DNA of 64,000 nt from Pseudosulfitobacter pseudonitzschiae (GCF_900129395.1 NZ_FQVP01000001.1:744001-808000); one strand, 5' to 3'; shown: positions 8,053 through 17,015, numbered from the stretch's first letter. Notes: generated by a model not told the origin, from the sequence alone. Numbers and translations: made by a program.

Positions 8053-8753
8053 TGCTCGAAGTCACCGATCTGCACGCCTATTATGGCAAGTCACACATCC
8101 TGCAAGGGGTGAACCTGAACATTCAGGAGGGCGAAATCGTCGCCCTTCTGGGCCGCAACGGGGTGGGGCGGTCTACCACCTGCAAGGCGATCATGGGCGA
8201 AGTTGTCCCGCATGGGTCCGTCAAGTTTCGCGGTCAGGAAATCGCCGGCAAGAAGGCGTTCGAAGTGGCCAACCTTGGCATCGGCTATGTGCCCGAAAAC
8301 CGCGATATCTTTCCCGGCCTGACCACGCGGCAGAACCTGATCCTGGGCCTGAAACCTGGCCAGAAGGATGGCGCCGGCCGCTGGGCAATGAACGATATGT
8401 TCGAGATGTTCTCGAACCTGCGCGAACGTGCGGATGTCGAGGCCTCGGTCATGTCGGGCGGTGAACAGCAGATGTTGACCATGTGCCGCACGCTGATGGG
8501 CGATCCCGACCTTGTGATGATCGACGAACCGACCGAAGGGCTTAGCCCGCAGATGGTGCAAAAGGTCGCCACGGTTTTGCAGGAGATCGCAAAACGGGGC
8601 GTGTCGACATTGCTGGTCGAACAAAAGCTGTCGATTGCCTTGGACATCGCCCACCGCGTCTATGTGATGGGTCACGGTCAGGTGGTGTTCGAAGGAACGC
8701 CACAAGAGCTGAAAGCGCGCGACGACGTGCGCAAGGAATGGCTGGAGGTCTGA
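8052..8753 (+). CDS. livF: Branched-chain-type ABC transporter ATP-binding protein LivF-like, Walker A Lys replaced by Arg
   Basis: The protein has 233 residues, the normal LivF length. Walker A reads GRNGVGRST (34-42): codon 40 is CGG (8169-8171), so the normally invariant lysine is arginine. The signature VMSGGEQQMLTMCRTL, Walker B LVMIDEPTEGLSP and the VEQKLSIAL switch region are intact. In heterodimeric ABC ATPases one site may be degenerate, so the importer could run mainly on the LivG site. The gene is the last of the SBP-HMGF set and is followed by a strong hairpin. Confidence 0.92.
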   Translation: MLEVTDLHAYYGKSHILQGVNLNIQEGEIVALLGRNGVGRSTTCKAIMGEVVPHGSVKFRGQEIAGKKAFEVANLGIGYVPENRDIFPGLTTRQNLILGLKPGQKDGAGRWAMNDMFEMFSNLRERADVEASVMSGGEQQMLTMCRTLMGDPDLVMIDEPTEGLSPQMVQKVATVLQEIAKRGVSTLLVEQKLSIALDIAHRVYVMGHGQVVFEGTPQELKARDDVRKEWLEV

Positions 8754-8761
8754 TCCTCAGG

Positions 8762-8790
8762 CGGTGCCGGGGGCCAGCTCCCCGGCGCCG
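8762..8790 (+). terminator. Strong GC hairpin after livF
   Basis: The arms CGGTGCCGGGG (8762-8772) and CCCCGGCGCCG (8780-8790) pair over 11 positions with one G-U, around a 7-base loop. There is no T tract. It ends the transporter operon or marks a processing point before the hydratase gene. Confidence 0.55.
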
Positions 8791-8898
8791 CCGCGCCACC
8801 CCCCCGAAGATCATGCTTCAACGCAACGTCATACCCTGCATTTGGACTTTGACAGTGCTGTAATAGCCGTCACATTGGCACCGGATGGGAGGGCTGAA

Positions 8899-9654
8899 AT
8901 GATGGCGGATCACACTTGGATTACACGATCAGATCGCGGTGACGGTATCGTCGAACTGGTACTGAACCACGCGCCGGTCAACGCGTTGGAACCCGCGACG
9001 CTGATGGGGTTCCATAATGTTATGAATGACTTGTCTGCCGATGATGATGTGCGCGTGATCATATTGTCCTCGGGGTGCAAGGTGTTTTCCGCGGGGCTGA
9101 ACCTGAAACAGGCGCAGCACTTTGACCTGAACGAGCAGCGCGCGATTGTGGACGCGTTGAACCTTGGCTTCATGGCGCTGTTCGAATGTCCCAAACCGGT
9201 GATCTGCGCGATCAACGGACCCGCGATTGCGGGCGGTTTGTTCTTCGTGCTCGCCTCGGACCACCGCATTTCCGTGCCGCATGCAAAATTCGGCCTGGCA
9301 GAGGTGCGGGTGGGCTTGGATTTCCCGGCGGGGCCGCTCGGGATCGCACAGGCGGTGCTGGATGCGAACATGACGCGCCGCCTGATGATGCGCGGGCAAC
9401 CCATTGATGCGAAAGAGGCGTTGGCCGTAGGCCTGATCGACGAGATTGTCGAAGCAGACACCTTGGCGCAGGCGGCTTTGGACGCAGCGCGCGAGTTTTC
9501 CCAAATCCCGCCCGCGGCCTATGCTGCCGTCAAACGACAACTTCGGTCGGATGCCACAGTCCGGACCAAAGCGGCCATTGCCGCCGAAACCGCTGCGAAC
9601 CAACCGTGGTTCACAGATGAAACTGCTGCCGCCATGGCACGGATGATAGGATAA
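8899..9654 (+). CDS. Enoyl-CoA hydratase/isomerase family protein lacking one catalytic Glu
   Basis: The start at 8899 follows GGGAGGG; it gives 251 residues, and the upstream reading to 8764 lacks coding character. The crotonase fold is shown by VNALEPATL, the oxyanion-hole segments SAGLNLK (64-70) and INGPAIAGG (105-113), and LAEVRVGLDFPAG. Aligned by eye with rat crotonase, Glu135 matches catalytic Glu144, but Arg161 stands where Glu164 is expected. This argues against simple syn-hydration and for an isomerase or another crotonase reaction. It precedes the serine hydrolase and acetoacetyl-CoA synthetase genes, so it probably acts on an acyl-CoA made in this pathway. Confidence 0.9.
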   Translation: MMADHTWITRSDRGDGIVELVLNHAPVNALEPATLMGFHNVMNDLSADDDVRVIILSSGCKVFSAGLNLKQAQHFDLNEQRAIVDALNLGFMALFECPKPVICAINGPAIAGGLFFVLASDHRISVPHAKFGLAEVRVGLDFPAGPLGIAQAVLDANMTRRLMMRGQPIDAKEALAVGLIDEIVEADTLAQAALDAAREFSQIPPAAYAAVKRQLRSDATVRTKAAIAAETAANQPWFTDETAAAMARMIG

Positions 9655-9659
9655 TACGC

Positions 9660-10868
9660 ATGTCACCACTGGACCAAGCCCGTTTGAACCGCATCAAACC
9701 CTGGATGCAAACCTATGTAGATGAAAGGAAATACCCGGGCTGCACCGTATTGTTGAAGCAGGGTGGCAAAGAGGTATTCTATCACGAAACCGGTCTGCGC
9801 GATGTGGCAAGCGGCGCGCCGTTTGCCCGCGATACCGTGGCGCGCATCTATTCGATGACCAAACCTGTCACGTCGCTGGCGCTGATGATGCTGGTGGAAG
9901 AGGGGCTGATCCATCTGGACGCGCCGCTGTCGGCGGTTCTGCCCGAGTTTGCCGAGATGTACGCGCTGGTCGACGGGGCCACCTCGATTGATCAGGTCGA
10001 GCGGTGCACCGTGCCGACGCTGCATCAGGCCGTGACCCATACGGCTGGGTTCAGCTATCCATTCAACCCCGGGGTGCTGCCCAAGGCGATGGAAGAGGCA
10101 AAGCTGATGTTTGCCGCCTCTGAGGCCGGTCTGGCCGAAGTCACGCAGAACCTGGCAAAGCTGCCCTTGGCATTTCAACCCGGCGCGCGCTGGGAGTATT
10201 CCGTGGGCATCGACGTGATCGGCCGGGTGGTCGAGGTGGTGTCGGGGCAGACGCTGGATGCGTTCTTCAAGTCACGGATTTTCGATCCGCTCGGCATGAC
10301 CGAAACCGGCTTTGCCGTGCCTGATGGGGCATTGGACCGGTTTGCTTCGCTCTATACGCCGCTGGCTGCGGGGGCGATGTCGCTGGACAACGCCGGCGAC
10401 AAAAGCGCCGATACGCTGCGCTGTGTCGATATCGCCGAAAAATCGCCCTTCCGCGCGCCGAAAACCCTGTCGGGCGGCGGCGGGCTGGTCGGCACCATCG
10501 ACGACTATATGCTGTTCTGCGAGGCCTTGCGCACCGGTGGTCAGGGGCTGGTGTCCGGTTCGACCCTGCGGTTCATGATGTCCAACCATCTGCCCGGTGA
10601 CATTGCCAGCATGGGTCCGTCCAGCTTTGCGGAACAGCCGATGACCGGCATGGGGTTTGGCATTGGCGGGGCGACTGTGTTGAACCCCGCGCGCACCCGT
10701 ACGCCATCGTCTGTCGGAGACTTCAGCTGGGGCGGCATGGCGTCGACTTTTTTCTGGATCGACCCGATGCACGACATCTCTGCGGTGTTCTTCACCCAAC
10801 TCACCCCCTCCAGCAGCTACCCCGCACGTGCGGCCCTCAAGGCGCTGGTGCACGGGGCTTTGTCATGA
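9660..10868 (+). CDS. Serine hydrolase, beta-lactamase/class C esterase family
   Basis: The 402-residue protein has the S-x-x-K motif SMTK (65-68) in RIYSMTKPVTS and the tyrosine motif YSV (180-182) in WEYSVGIDVIGRV, both catalytic in this fold. A C-terminal FSWGGMASTFFWIDP takes the place of the third (KTG-like) motif, as in esterase EstB-like members. There is no signal peptide, so it is probably cytoplasmic and acts as an esterase or lactonase rather than as an antibiotic beta-lactamase. Its stop overlaps the acetoacetyl-CoA synthetase start (ATGA). A lactone- or ester-opening step ahead of CoA activation would fit the context, but this is inference. Confidence 0.88.
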   Translation: MSPLDQARLNRIKPWMQTYVDERKYPGCTVLLKQGGKEVFYHETGLRDVASGAPFARDTVARIYSMTKPVTSLALMMLVEEGLIHLDAPLSAVLPEFAEMYALVDGATSIDQVERCTVPTLHQAVTHTAGFSYPFNPGVLPKAMEEAKLMFAASEAGLAEVTQNLAKLPLAFQPGARWEYSVGIDVIGRVVEVVSGQTLDAFFKSRIFDPLGMTETGFAVPDGALDRFASLYTPLAAGAMSLDNAGDKSADTLRCVDIAEKSPFRAPKTLSGGGGLVGTIDDYMLFCEALRTGGQGLVSGSTLRFMMSNHLPGDIASMGPSSFAEQPMTGMGFGIGGATVLNPARTRTPSSVGDFSWGGMASTFFWIDPMHDISAVFFTQLTPSSSYPARAALKALVHGALS

Positions 10869-12820
10869 CCGATCGCCGTATTCTCTGGACACCCACACCT
10901 GAACGCATCGCCGATACGTCGATCGCACGGTTTGAACGCTGGCTCGAGACCGAACGCGGGCTGACGTTCGCCGATTATAACGAAATGTGGGACTGGTCGG
11001 TGACCGATCTGGAAGGGTTCTGGTCGGCAATCTGGCAGTTTTTCGACATGCCTGCATCGGTGCCGCCCACGACATTCCTGGCCAAGAACCAGATGCCCGG
11101 TGCCGAATGGGGGCCGGGGGCCAGGCTGAACTATGTCGATCACCTGCTGCGCCATGCGGATACGCGGCCGGGCGATGTGGCGCTGGTGGTGCAGTCGGAA
11201 ACCTTTGACCGGATCAGCCTGACGTGGTCAGAGCTGCGCGCACAGGTCGCGTCGGTGGCGTCCCATCTGGCGGATATGGGCGTGGGGCAGGGCGACCGCG
11301 TGGTCGCGATCCTGCCCAATACGCAGACGGCTGTGATTGCCTTTCTGGCGACGGCCTCGTTGGGGGCAATCTGGTCGCTGTGCGCGCCCGATATGGGGCA
11401 TGTGGCGATCCTCGACCGGTTCACCCAGATCGAACCCAAGGTGCTGATTGCGCAGGACGGCTACACCCACGCGGGCAAGCCGGTGGACCGTAGTGCGGTG
11501 ATCCAGCAGATCAGCGAGGGGCTGCCATCGGTCACAGGGCGCATCATGGTGCCTGTGGCCCATACGCTGCCCGATGGTTGGGTCGATTTTGCCACGCTCA
11601 CGGATCGCGCGGCGACGCTGCAAAGCCGTCAGGTGCCGTTCGAGCATCCGCTGTGGATCGTCTATTCCTCGGGCACCACCGGCAACCCCAAGCCCATCGT
11701 TCACGGGCATGGCGGCATCGTGCTGGAAGCGGCCAAACAGTCGCTGCATCAGGATCTGGGGCCAAAGGATCGCTATGCCTGGCTGACCTCCTCGGGCTGG
11801 ATCATGTGGAATTCGCAATTCACGGCGCTGGGACAGGGTGCCACGCTGGCGATGTACGACGGTGCGCCGCATTTCCCCGATATGGGCGTGGTCTGGCGGT
11901 TCGTCGCGGACGAGGGGCTGACCTATTTCGGCGCAGGGGCTGCGTTCTTTGCCGGTTGCCTCAAGGCCGGAATCACGCCGCGCACCGATGTTGACCTGTC
12001 TGCACTGCGCGCACTGGGATCAACAGGATCGCCGCTGTCCGAAGATGCTTACAACTGGATCTACAGCGACGTGAAGCAAGACCTCTGGCTGGCCCCGATT
12101 TCGGGCGGCACCGATCTGGCAGGGGCCTTTGTGCTGGGCCATCCCGGCATGCCGGTGCGCGCGGGCGAGATGCAATGCCGCGCGCTTGGCAATGCGGTGC
12201 GTGCCTTTGACGAAGAGGGCACCGAGCTGATCAGCGCCGTGGGCGAGCTGGTCTGCACCCAGCCATTGCCGTCGATGCCGTTGTATTTCTGGGGGGATGA
12301 CGATGGCAGCCGTCTGCATGACGCGTATTTTGACACTTATCCCGGCATCTGGCGGCATGGTGACTGGATCGAGATCAATGCGCGCGGCGGTTCGGTGATC
12401 TATGGCCGGTCGGACGCCACGATCAACCGCAAGGGGCTGCGGATGGGGTCGGCCGAGATCTATCAGGCGGTTGAAGGGCTGCCCGAGGTCATGGACAGTC
12501 TCGTTGTTGATCTTGAGTTCCTTGGCCGCGAAAGTTTCATGCCGCTGTTCGTGGTGCCCGCCAAGGGGCAGATTCTGGATGATGCGTTGAAGGACAAGAT
12601 CAACAACGCCATCCGCACAGGCGTATCAGCGCGGTTCGTGCCCAACGAAATCGTCGAAGTGGCCGACATTCCGCGCACTTTGTCCGGTAAGAAGCTTGAA
12701 GTTCCGGTGAAAAAGCTGCTTTTGGGCGGTGATCCGGCCCGTGTTGTCAACCGCGACTCCATGGCCAATCCCGACAGCTTCGACTTTTTCATCGACTACG
12801 CAAAGGCCCGCGCCACATGA
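10865..12820 (+). CDS. Acetoacetate-CoA ligase (acetoacetyl-CoA synthetase)
   Basis: This 651-residue member of the acyl-CoA synthetase family has the size and N-terminus of acetoacetyl-CoA synthetases (WTPTPERIADTSIARFERWL; NEMWDWSVTDLEGFW). The ATP-binding P-loop IVYSSGTTGNPKPIVHG lies near residue 265, and the SGGTDLAG, RGGSVIYGRSDATINRKG and C-terminal RTLSGKKLEVPVKKL motifs follow. The last contains the lysine that is catalytic and subject to acetylation in the family. It converts acetoacetate, ATP and CoA to acetoacetyl-CoA, letting ketone bodies enter thiolysis. It is coupled by 4-base overlaps to the serine hydrolase before it and the thioesterase after it. Confidence 0.92.
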   Translation: MTDRRILWTPTPERIADTSIARFERWLETERGLTFADYNEMWDWSVTDLEGFWSAIWQFFDMPASVPPTTFLAKNQMPGAEWGPGARLNYVDHLLRHADTRPGDVALVVQSETFDRISLTWSELRAQVASVASHLADMGVGQGDRVVAILPNTQTAVIAFLATASLGAIWSLCAPDMGHVAILDRFTQIEPKVLIAQDGYTHAGKPVDRSAVIQQISEGLPSVTGRIMVPVAHTLPDGWVDFATLTDRAATLQSRQVPFEHPLWIVYSSGTTGNPKPIVHGHGGIVLEAAKQSLHQDLGPKDRYAWLTSSGWIMWNSQFTALGQGATLAMYDGAPHFPDMGVVWRFVADEGLTYFGAGAAFFAGCLKAGITPRTDVDLSALRALGSTGSPLSEDAYNWIYSDVKQDLWLAPISGGTDLAGAFVLGHPGMPVRAGEMQCRALGNAVRAFDEEGTELISAVGELVCTQPLPSMPLYFWGDDDGSRLHDAYFDTYPGIWRHGDWIEINARGGSVIYGRSDATINRKGLRMGSAEIYQAVEGLPEVMDSLVVDLEFLGRESFMPLFVVPAKGQILDDALKDKINNAIRTGVSARFVPNEIVEVADIPRTLSGKKLEVPVKKLLLGGDPARVVNRDSMANPDSFDFFIDYAKARAT

Positions 12821-13689
12821 CAGACGCCCAGGAAACCCTGCTGAACCTGCTGGAAATCGAACAGCTCGAGGTCGATTTGTTTCGCGGGACCGGGCAGGGC
12901 GGCGAAACCTCGACGCGGATTTTCGGCGGTCAGGTGGTGGCACAAGCGTTGTCGGCGGCCTATGGCACCGTGCCCGACCGGCTGTGCCATTCGCTGCACG
13001 CCTATTTCATCCGTCCCGGTGATCCCGAGATTCCGGTGATCTACCAGGTGGACCGCGCCCGCGACGGCGGCAGCTTTACCACGCGCCGCGTGGTGGCGAT
13101 CCAGCACGGCAAGCAGATCCTGAACATGTCGGCCAGCTTTCACGTGGAAGAGCCGGGCCGCCATCACCAGCATCCGATGCCGCAGGTATCCGGCCCCGAA
13201 AACTGGCCTGACCGGAACGTGCTGCGGGCCGAGGAACTGGACCGCGTGCCCGAGCACCGCCGCGCCGATTTCATGCGGCCGCGTCCCATCGAACTGCATG
13301 ATGTCGAACCGCGGGACCTGTTCGAACCCGAGATTGTTTCGGACGAAAACCATTCGTGGTTCCGCATGTCCGCGGCCAAGGGGTCCAGTCCGCAAATGCA
13401 GCATTGTATGCTGGCTTATGCCTCTGACATGAACCTGTTGGGGTCGTCGCTGCGTCCGCACGGGCTGACGTGGATGAGCGGCAAGGTGATGACGGCCAGC
13501 CTGGACCACGCCATGTGGTTCCATGCCCCGGTGCATTTTGAAAACTGGCATCTGTACACGATGGACAGCCCCTGGACCGGGGGCGCACGCGGCTTTAACC
13601 GGGGCAGCATCTATGATCAGAACGGAACCCTTGTGGCCTCGACCGCCCAAGAGGGGCTGATCCGCGAAATCACACCGCGCAAGTCCTGA
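12817..13689 (+). CDS. tesB: Acyl-CoA thioesterase II
   Basis: The protein has 290 residues and a double hot-dog fold. GGQVVAQALSAAYGTVP and HSLHAYFIRPGD mark the first half; the second has DHAMWFHAPVHF (the Asp of the TesB catalytic set) and AQEGLIR (the Gln). These match the Asp/Thr-Ser/Gln site known from E. coli TesB, with a serine in MDSPW at the middle position. It hydrolyses medium- and long-chain acyl-CoAs and could release CoA when the pathway backs up. It is the last gene of the plus-strand run, and the convergent VOC gene follows after a hairpin. Confidence 0.93.
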   Translation: MTDAQETLLNLLEIEQLEVDLFRGTGQGGETSTRIFGGQVVAQALSAAYGTVPDRLCHSLHAYFIRPGDPEIPVIYQVDRARDGGSFTTRRVVAIQHGKQILNMSASFHVEEPGRHHQHPMPQVSGPENWPDRNVLRAEELDRVPEHRRADFMRPRPIELHDVEPRDLFEPEIVSDENHSWFRMSAAKGSSPQMQHCMLAYASDMNLLGSSLRPHGLTWMSGKVMTASLDHAMWFHAPVHFENWHLYTMDSPWTGGARGFNRGSIYDQNGTLVASTAQEGLIREITPRKS

Positions 13690-13693
13690 GCAA

Positions 13694-13716
13694 GGGCCGC
13701 GGACGCGCCGCGACCC
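13694..13716. terminator. Hairpin between convergent tesB and VOC genes
   Basis: The arms GGGCCGCGG (13694-13702) and CCGCGACCC (13708-13716) pair with one mismatch around a 5-base loop. The position between two converging genes suits a bidirectional terminator, although neither side has a T tract. Confidence 0.45.
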
Positions 13717-13725
13717 TCTGCGCCC

Positions 13726-14097
13726 TCATCCAAAGACGAAAAAGCACAGCTTGTTGTTGTCCGCATCCCGCACGTAAGCGCCGTAAAAGCGGTCCGGGAT
13801 GCGCTGACCGGGCGCGCCGTCATCCGTGGCGCCCAGTTCAATCGCGCGCGCATAGATGGCGTCGACCTCTTCCTTGCTGTCGGCCACAAAGGCCACCATC
13901 GTGCCGTTGCCCGAGGTGGGGGGCTGTTTGTCATAGGGTTCGCAAACCGCCAGCATGGGCTGTCCGCGTCCGGTGCTGATAAAGGCGATGCGGCCCATAT
14001 CGGTGACGATTTTCGCGCCCTTGGATGCAAAAAGTTCTGCGTAGAATGTCTTGGCGGCGTCCATATCCGACACGCCCAGCGTGGTGTAACCGATCAT
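13726..14097 (-). CDS. VOC (glyoxalase/bleomycin-resistance) family protein
   Basis: The protein is 123 residues, a single VOC unit beginning MIGYTTLGVSDMDAAKTFYA. RFYGAYVRDADNNKLCFFVFG at the end (here only described) has the usual position of a metal or substrate residue on the last strand. AAAGGACAG lies before the ATG. VOC proteins range from glyoxalase I to dioxygenases and resistance proteins; no specific activity can be assigned. A T-tailed terminator separates it from the SDR gene upstream, so it probably has its own promoter. Confidence 0.88.
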   Translation of the reverse strand: MIGYTTLGVSDMDAAKTFYAELFASKGAKIVTDMGRIAFISTGRGQPMLAVCEPYDKQPPTSGNGTMVAFVADSKEEVDAIYARAIELGATDDGAPGQRIPDRFYGAYVRDADNNKLCFFVFG

Positions 14098-14115
14098 AAC
14101 TCTGTCCTTTCACGA

Positions 14116-14144
14116 AAAACGCGGACGATTGTGGCATCGCCCGC
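14116..14144 (-). terminator. Rho-independent terminator after the SDR gene
   Basis: On the minus strand, arms GCGGGCGAT and ATCGTCCGC (14144-14136 and 14129-14121; one G-U pair) are followed by G and TTTTT (14119-14115). This is the best intrinsic terminator shape in region 1. It ends the five-gene minus-strand operon. Confidence 0.75.
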
Positions 14145-14162
14145 GCGGTTGAGGTGGCGTGT

Positions 14163-14936
14163 TCAGGCGTCGTTGAACTGACCGAACCTGCGGTTCAGCT
14201 TGCGCATTCCGCCGATCCAGCGGTCGTAGTTTTCGGTTTTGTTGCGCATATAGCCCATGACTTCGGGATGCGGCAGAACCAGAAACGTCTCGTTGCGGAT
14301 CGTCTCGATGCAGGCCTGTGCAACCACATCCGGCTCCATCATGCCGTCGATGGCGGCGACGTGGTCTTCGTGACCGCGTGTCATTTCGGTGCGCACCGCC
14401 TGCGGGCACAGGACCGAAACCTTGATCCCCTGATCGCCGTAGGTCATCGCCAGCCATTCGGCCAGACCGACAGCCGCGTGTTTGGTCACACCATAAGGGG
14501 CGCTGCCCACCTGGTTCAACAGACCCGCCGCCGACGAGGTGTTCAGCAGATAGCCACCACCGCGTGCCGTCATCAACGGCACCAGCTTGCGCGCGGCCCA
14601 GACATGGGACATCACGTTGATGTCCCAGATCCGCTGCCAGCCGTCGTTGTCCACCTCGACACCGCCCGCAATGGATATACCGGCGTTCGAACAGAACAGA
14701 TCAATCGGGCCGACTTCGTCCTCGACACGGTCGATCATCGCGACGATCTGCTTTTCGCTGGACACGTCAACTTCGATGGCCAGACCGTCGATGCTGTTGG
14801 CGGTCTCGTTGGCCCCTTTGAAATCGCGGTCAACGCAGATGACAATGGCACCCTCGGCGCTATAGGCCACACACATGGCGCGCCCTATGCCGCTGGCGGC
14901 ACCGGTGACGACGACGATTTTATCTTTCAGTTCCAT
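14163..14936 (-). CDS. Short-chain dehydrogenase/reductase (SDR)
   Basis: The start at 14936 (MELKDKIVVVTG) gives 257 residues. A 10-residue upstream reading lacks a signal. The NAD(P)-binding motif TGAASGIG is at the N-terminus, NAG is in CSNAGISIAGG, the catalytic Ser is in LLNTSSAAG, and the Tyr/Lys pair is in YGVTKHAAVG. Classical SDRs oxidise or reduce alcohols and 3-hydroxyacyl-CoAs. It is the last gene of the CoA ligase, hydratase, dehydrogenase, SDR, SDR operon, so a 3-hydroxyacyl-CoA dehydrogenase step is likely. The exact substrate is unknown. Confidence 0.93.
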   Translation of the reverse strand: MELKDKIVVVTGAASGIGRAMCVAYSAEGAIVICVDRDFKGANETANSIDGLAIEVDVSSEKQIVAMIDRVEDEVGPIDLFCSNAGISIAGGVEVDNDGWQRIWDINVMSHVWAARKLVPLMTARGGGYLLNTSSAAGLLNQVGSAPYGVTKHAAVGLAEWLAMTYGDQGIKVSVLCPQAVRTEMTRGHEDHVAAIDGMMEPDVVAQACIETIRNETFLVLPHPEVMGYMRNKTENYDRWIGGMRKLNRRFGQFNDA

Positions 14937-14940
14937 CGCC

Positions 14941-15714
14941 TTATGTCCACATGTTCGAGCCGCCACAGACGGTCAGCGCCTGTCCGGTCATGTATTTGCT
15001 GGCATCCGACGCCAGATAGACAGCCAGGCCGCCGAAATCGTCCGGCTCGCCCAGGCGGCGCAACGGTATCTCACCCTGAATGCGCTTTTCGACCTCGGGG
15101 TTGTCCCACAGTTCGCGGGCAAAGTCGGTTTTGACCAGACCGGGGCAGATGGCATTGAACCGGATGCCTTGCGGCCCGAATTCCTGTGCCAGATTGCGCA
15201 CCAGACCGATCAACGCCAGTTTCGACATGCCGTAGGTGCCCAGCATTTCCGACGGTTTGAACGCACCGATGGATGACGTGAACATCATTGAACCCGCGCC
15301 CTTTTCGATCATGTCGGGAGCGACCATCGTGGCCAGCCACTGGTTCGACAACACGTTGGCGTTCATGGTCTTGTGATAGGCATCGTCCGGGATTTGCGAG
15401 GTCTTGCCGTAGTAGGGGTTCACACCCGCATTGCCGACCACGATGTCGATGGGCCCCGCGATCTTGCGGGTCTGATCGACCAGCGCCTGAAGCTGGTCCT
15501 TGTAGCCGACGTTGCAGGCAACACCGTGGGCGCGCGTAGCGCCCACAGCCTTGTTGATGTCAGCGGCCGCTTCGTCCAGTTGATCCTGCTTGCGCGCAGA
15601 GATCACAACGGTCGCGCCGTGTTCAGCCAATGCGGTGGCCATCGCCAGCCCCATGCCCTTGGACGCGCCCGTCAAAAGGGCCACTTTTCCGGTCAGATCG
15701 AACATCTTGCTCAT
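14941..15714 (-). CDS. Short-chain dehydrogenase/reductase (SDR)
   Basis: The start at 15714 (MSKMFDLTGKVALLTGAS) gives 257 residues and overlaps the stop of the acyl-CoA dehydrogenase gene by 4 bases. The TGASKGMG cofactor motif, VGNAGVNPYYG, FTSSIGAF and the active-site YGMSKLAL are all present. Like its neighbour it is a classical SDR, but the two are clearly different sequences, so they probably act on different intermediates. Two SDRs next to an ACAD11-type dehydrogenase fit a route in which a hydroxyacyl-CoA isomer is made and then oxidised. Confidence 0.93.
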   Translation of the reverse strand: MSKMFDLTGKVALLTGASKGMGLAMATALAEHGATVVISARKQDQLDEAAADINKAVGATRAHGVACNVGYKDQLQALVDQTRKIAGPIDIVVGNAGVNPYYGKTSQIPDDAYHKTMNANVLSNQWLATMVAPDMIEKGAGSMMFTSSIGAFKPSEMLGTYGMSKLALIGLVRNLAQEFGPQGIRFNAICPGLVKTDFARELWDNPEVEKRIQGEIPLRRLGEPDDFGGLAVYLASDASKYMTGQALTVCGGSNMWT

Positions 15715-17015
15715 GGTCCCGAAAACACCTTGCCCTGGGCCTTGCCGTGCGCGGCAAGCTGACGTTCGTTGCTTTCCTGGAACTCGGCCACTTCGGCGCG
15801 GGCAACGACGTGGTGGTGGACCTCGTCGGGGCCGTCGGCAAAACGCAGCGTCCGCGTGCCGGTGTACATGGACGACAGGGGCGACCATTGCGACAGACCG
15901 GTGGCACCATGCACCTGCATCGATTGGTCGATGATGTCGCAGACCTTTTCCGGCACCATCGCCTTGATCATGCTGACCCAGATGCGGGCCTCTTTGTTGC
16001 CCAGCACATCCATCGCCTTGGCCGCTTTCAGGACCATCAGGCGCATCGCCTCGATCTCGATCCGCGCGCGGCTGATGGTTTCCATGTTCTTGCCAAGGTC
16101 CACGATCCGCTTGCCAAAGGCTTCGCGGTTCAACGCACGGTCCATCAGCAGGTCCAGTGCTTTTTCCGCCTGGCCGATCGAACGCATACAGTGGTGGATA
16201 CGACCCGGTCCAAGGCGGACCTGGCTGATTTCAAAGCCACGGCCTTCGCCCCACAGGATGTTTTCCTCGGGCACACGCACGTTGGTGAACTTGATGTGCA
16301 TGTGTCCGTGCGGCGCGTCGTCATGGCCAAAGACATGCATCGGCCCCAGGATTTCAACACCGGGGGTGTCGATGGGCACGAGGATCTGGCTCTGCTGACG
16401 GAAGGTTTCCGCGTCGGGCGAGGTTTTGACCATGACGATCATGATCTTGCAGCGCGGATCGCCGGCACCCGAGATATAATATTTCTCGCCGTTGATGACC
16501 CATTCGCCGTTTTCCAGCACGGCGGAAGTCGAGATGTTCTTGGCATCCGACGAGGCGACATCGGGTTCGGTCATGGCAAAGGCCGAACGGATTTCACCGG
16601 CCAGCAACGGCTTCAGCCATTTGTCCTTTTGCGCCTGTGTCCCGACACGTTCCAGCACTTCCATGTTGCCGGTATCGGGCGCCGAGCAGTTCAGCGTTTC
16701 GGGTGCCAGCGGGCTTTTGCCCAGTTCAGCGGCGATATAGGCGTAATCCAGGTTCGACAGGCCTTCGCCGGTTTCGGCGTTGGGCAGGAAAAAGTTCCAC
16801 AGACCTGCATCGCGGGCTTTCTGCTTGGCCTCTTCCAACAGCTCCAGCTGACCCGGCGCATAGGACCAGCGATCGGCGCGGCCTTCGCCCAGACGATAGA
16901 ATTCTTCGGTGATCGGATCGACGTTGTCATGGATGTGACGGATGACCGCGTTCAGCAACGGTTTGTTGCCCTCGGACATCTCAAGGTTGTTCATTTCCGG
17001 CGTTGATTTTGCCAT
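15711..17015 (-). CDS. Acyl-CoA dehydrogenase, ACAD10/ACAD11 type
   Basis: The start at 17015 (MAKSTPEMNN) follows GAGAGGG and gives 434 residues. The FAD-binding ACAD fold is clear: AFAMTEPDVASSDA (146-159) and GEKYYISGAGDPRCK (176-190). The signatures CSAPDTGNMEVL, VFGHDDAPHGH (228-238) and RLGPGRIHHCMR (267-278) are, from memory, those of the dehydrogenase half of ACAD10/ACAD11 and not of the classic short- or medium-chain enzymes. That group acts on 4-phosphoacyl-CoAs made by the linked APH kinase. Here the kinase is a separate gene (1358-2392). The chain length preference is not visible. Confidence 0.93.
   Translation of the reverse strand: MAKSTPEMNNLEMSEGNKPLLNAVIRHIHDNVDPITEEFYRLGEGRADRWSYAPGQLELLEEAKQKARDAGLWNFFLPNAETGEGLSNLDYAYIAAELGKSPLAPETLNCSAPDTGNMEVLERVGTQAQKDKWLKPLLAGEIRSAFAMTEPDVASSDAKNISTSAVLENGEWVINGEKYYISGAGDPRCKIMIVMVKTSPDAETFRQQSQILVPIDTPGVEILGPMHVFGHDDAPHGHMHIKFTNVRVPEENILWGEGRGFEISQVRLGPGRIHHCMRSIGQAEKALDLLMDRALNREAFGKRIVDLGKNMETISRARIEIEAMRLMVLKAAKAMDVLGNKEARIWVSMIKAMVPEKVCDIIDQSMQVHGATGLSQWSPLSSMYTGTRTLRFADGPDEVHHHVVARAEVAEFQESNERQLAAHGKAQGKVFSGP

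Noticed and set aside
9660-10868. Beta-lactamase resistance gene
   Set aside because: SxxK and Tyr motifs are present, but there is no signal peptide and the third motif differs, so an esterase-type role is more likely.
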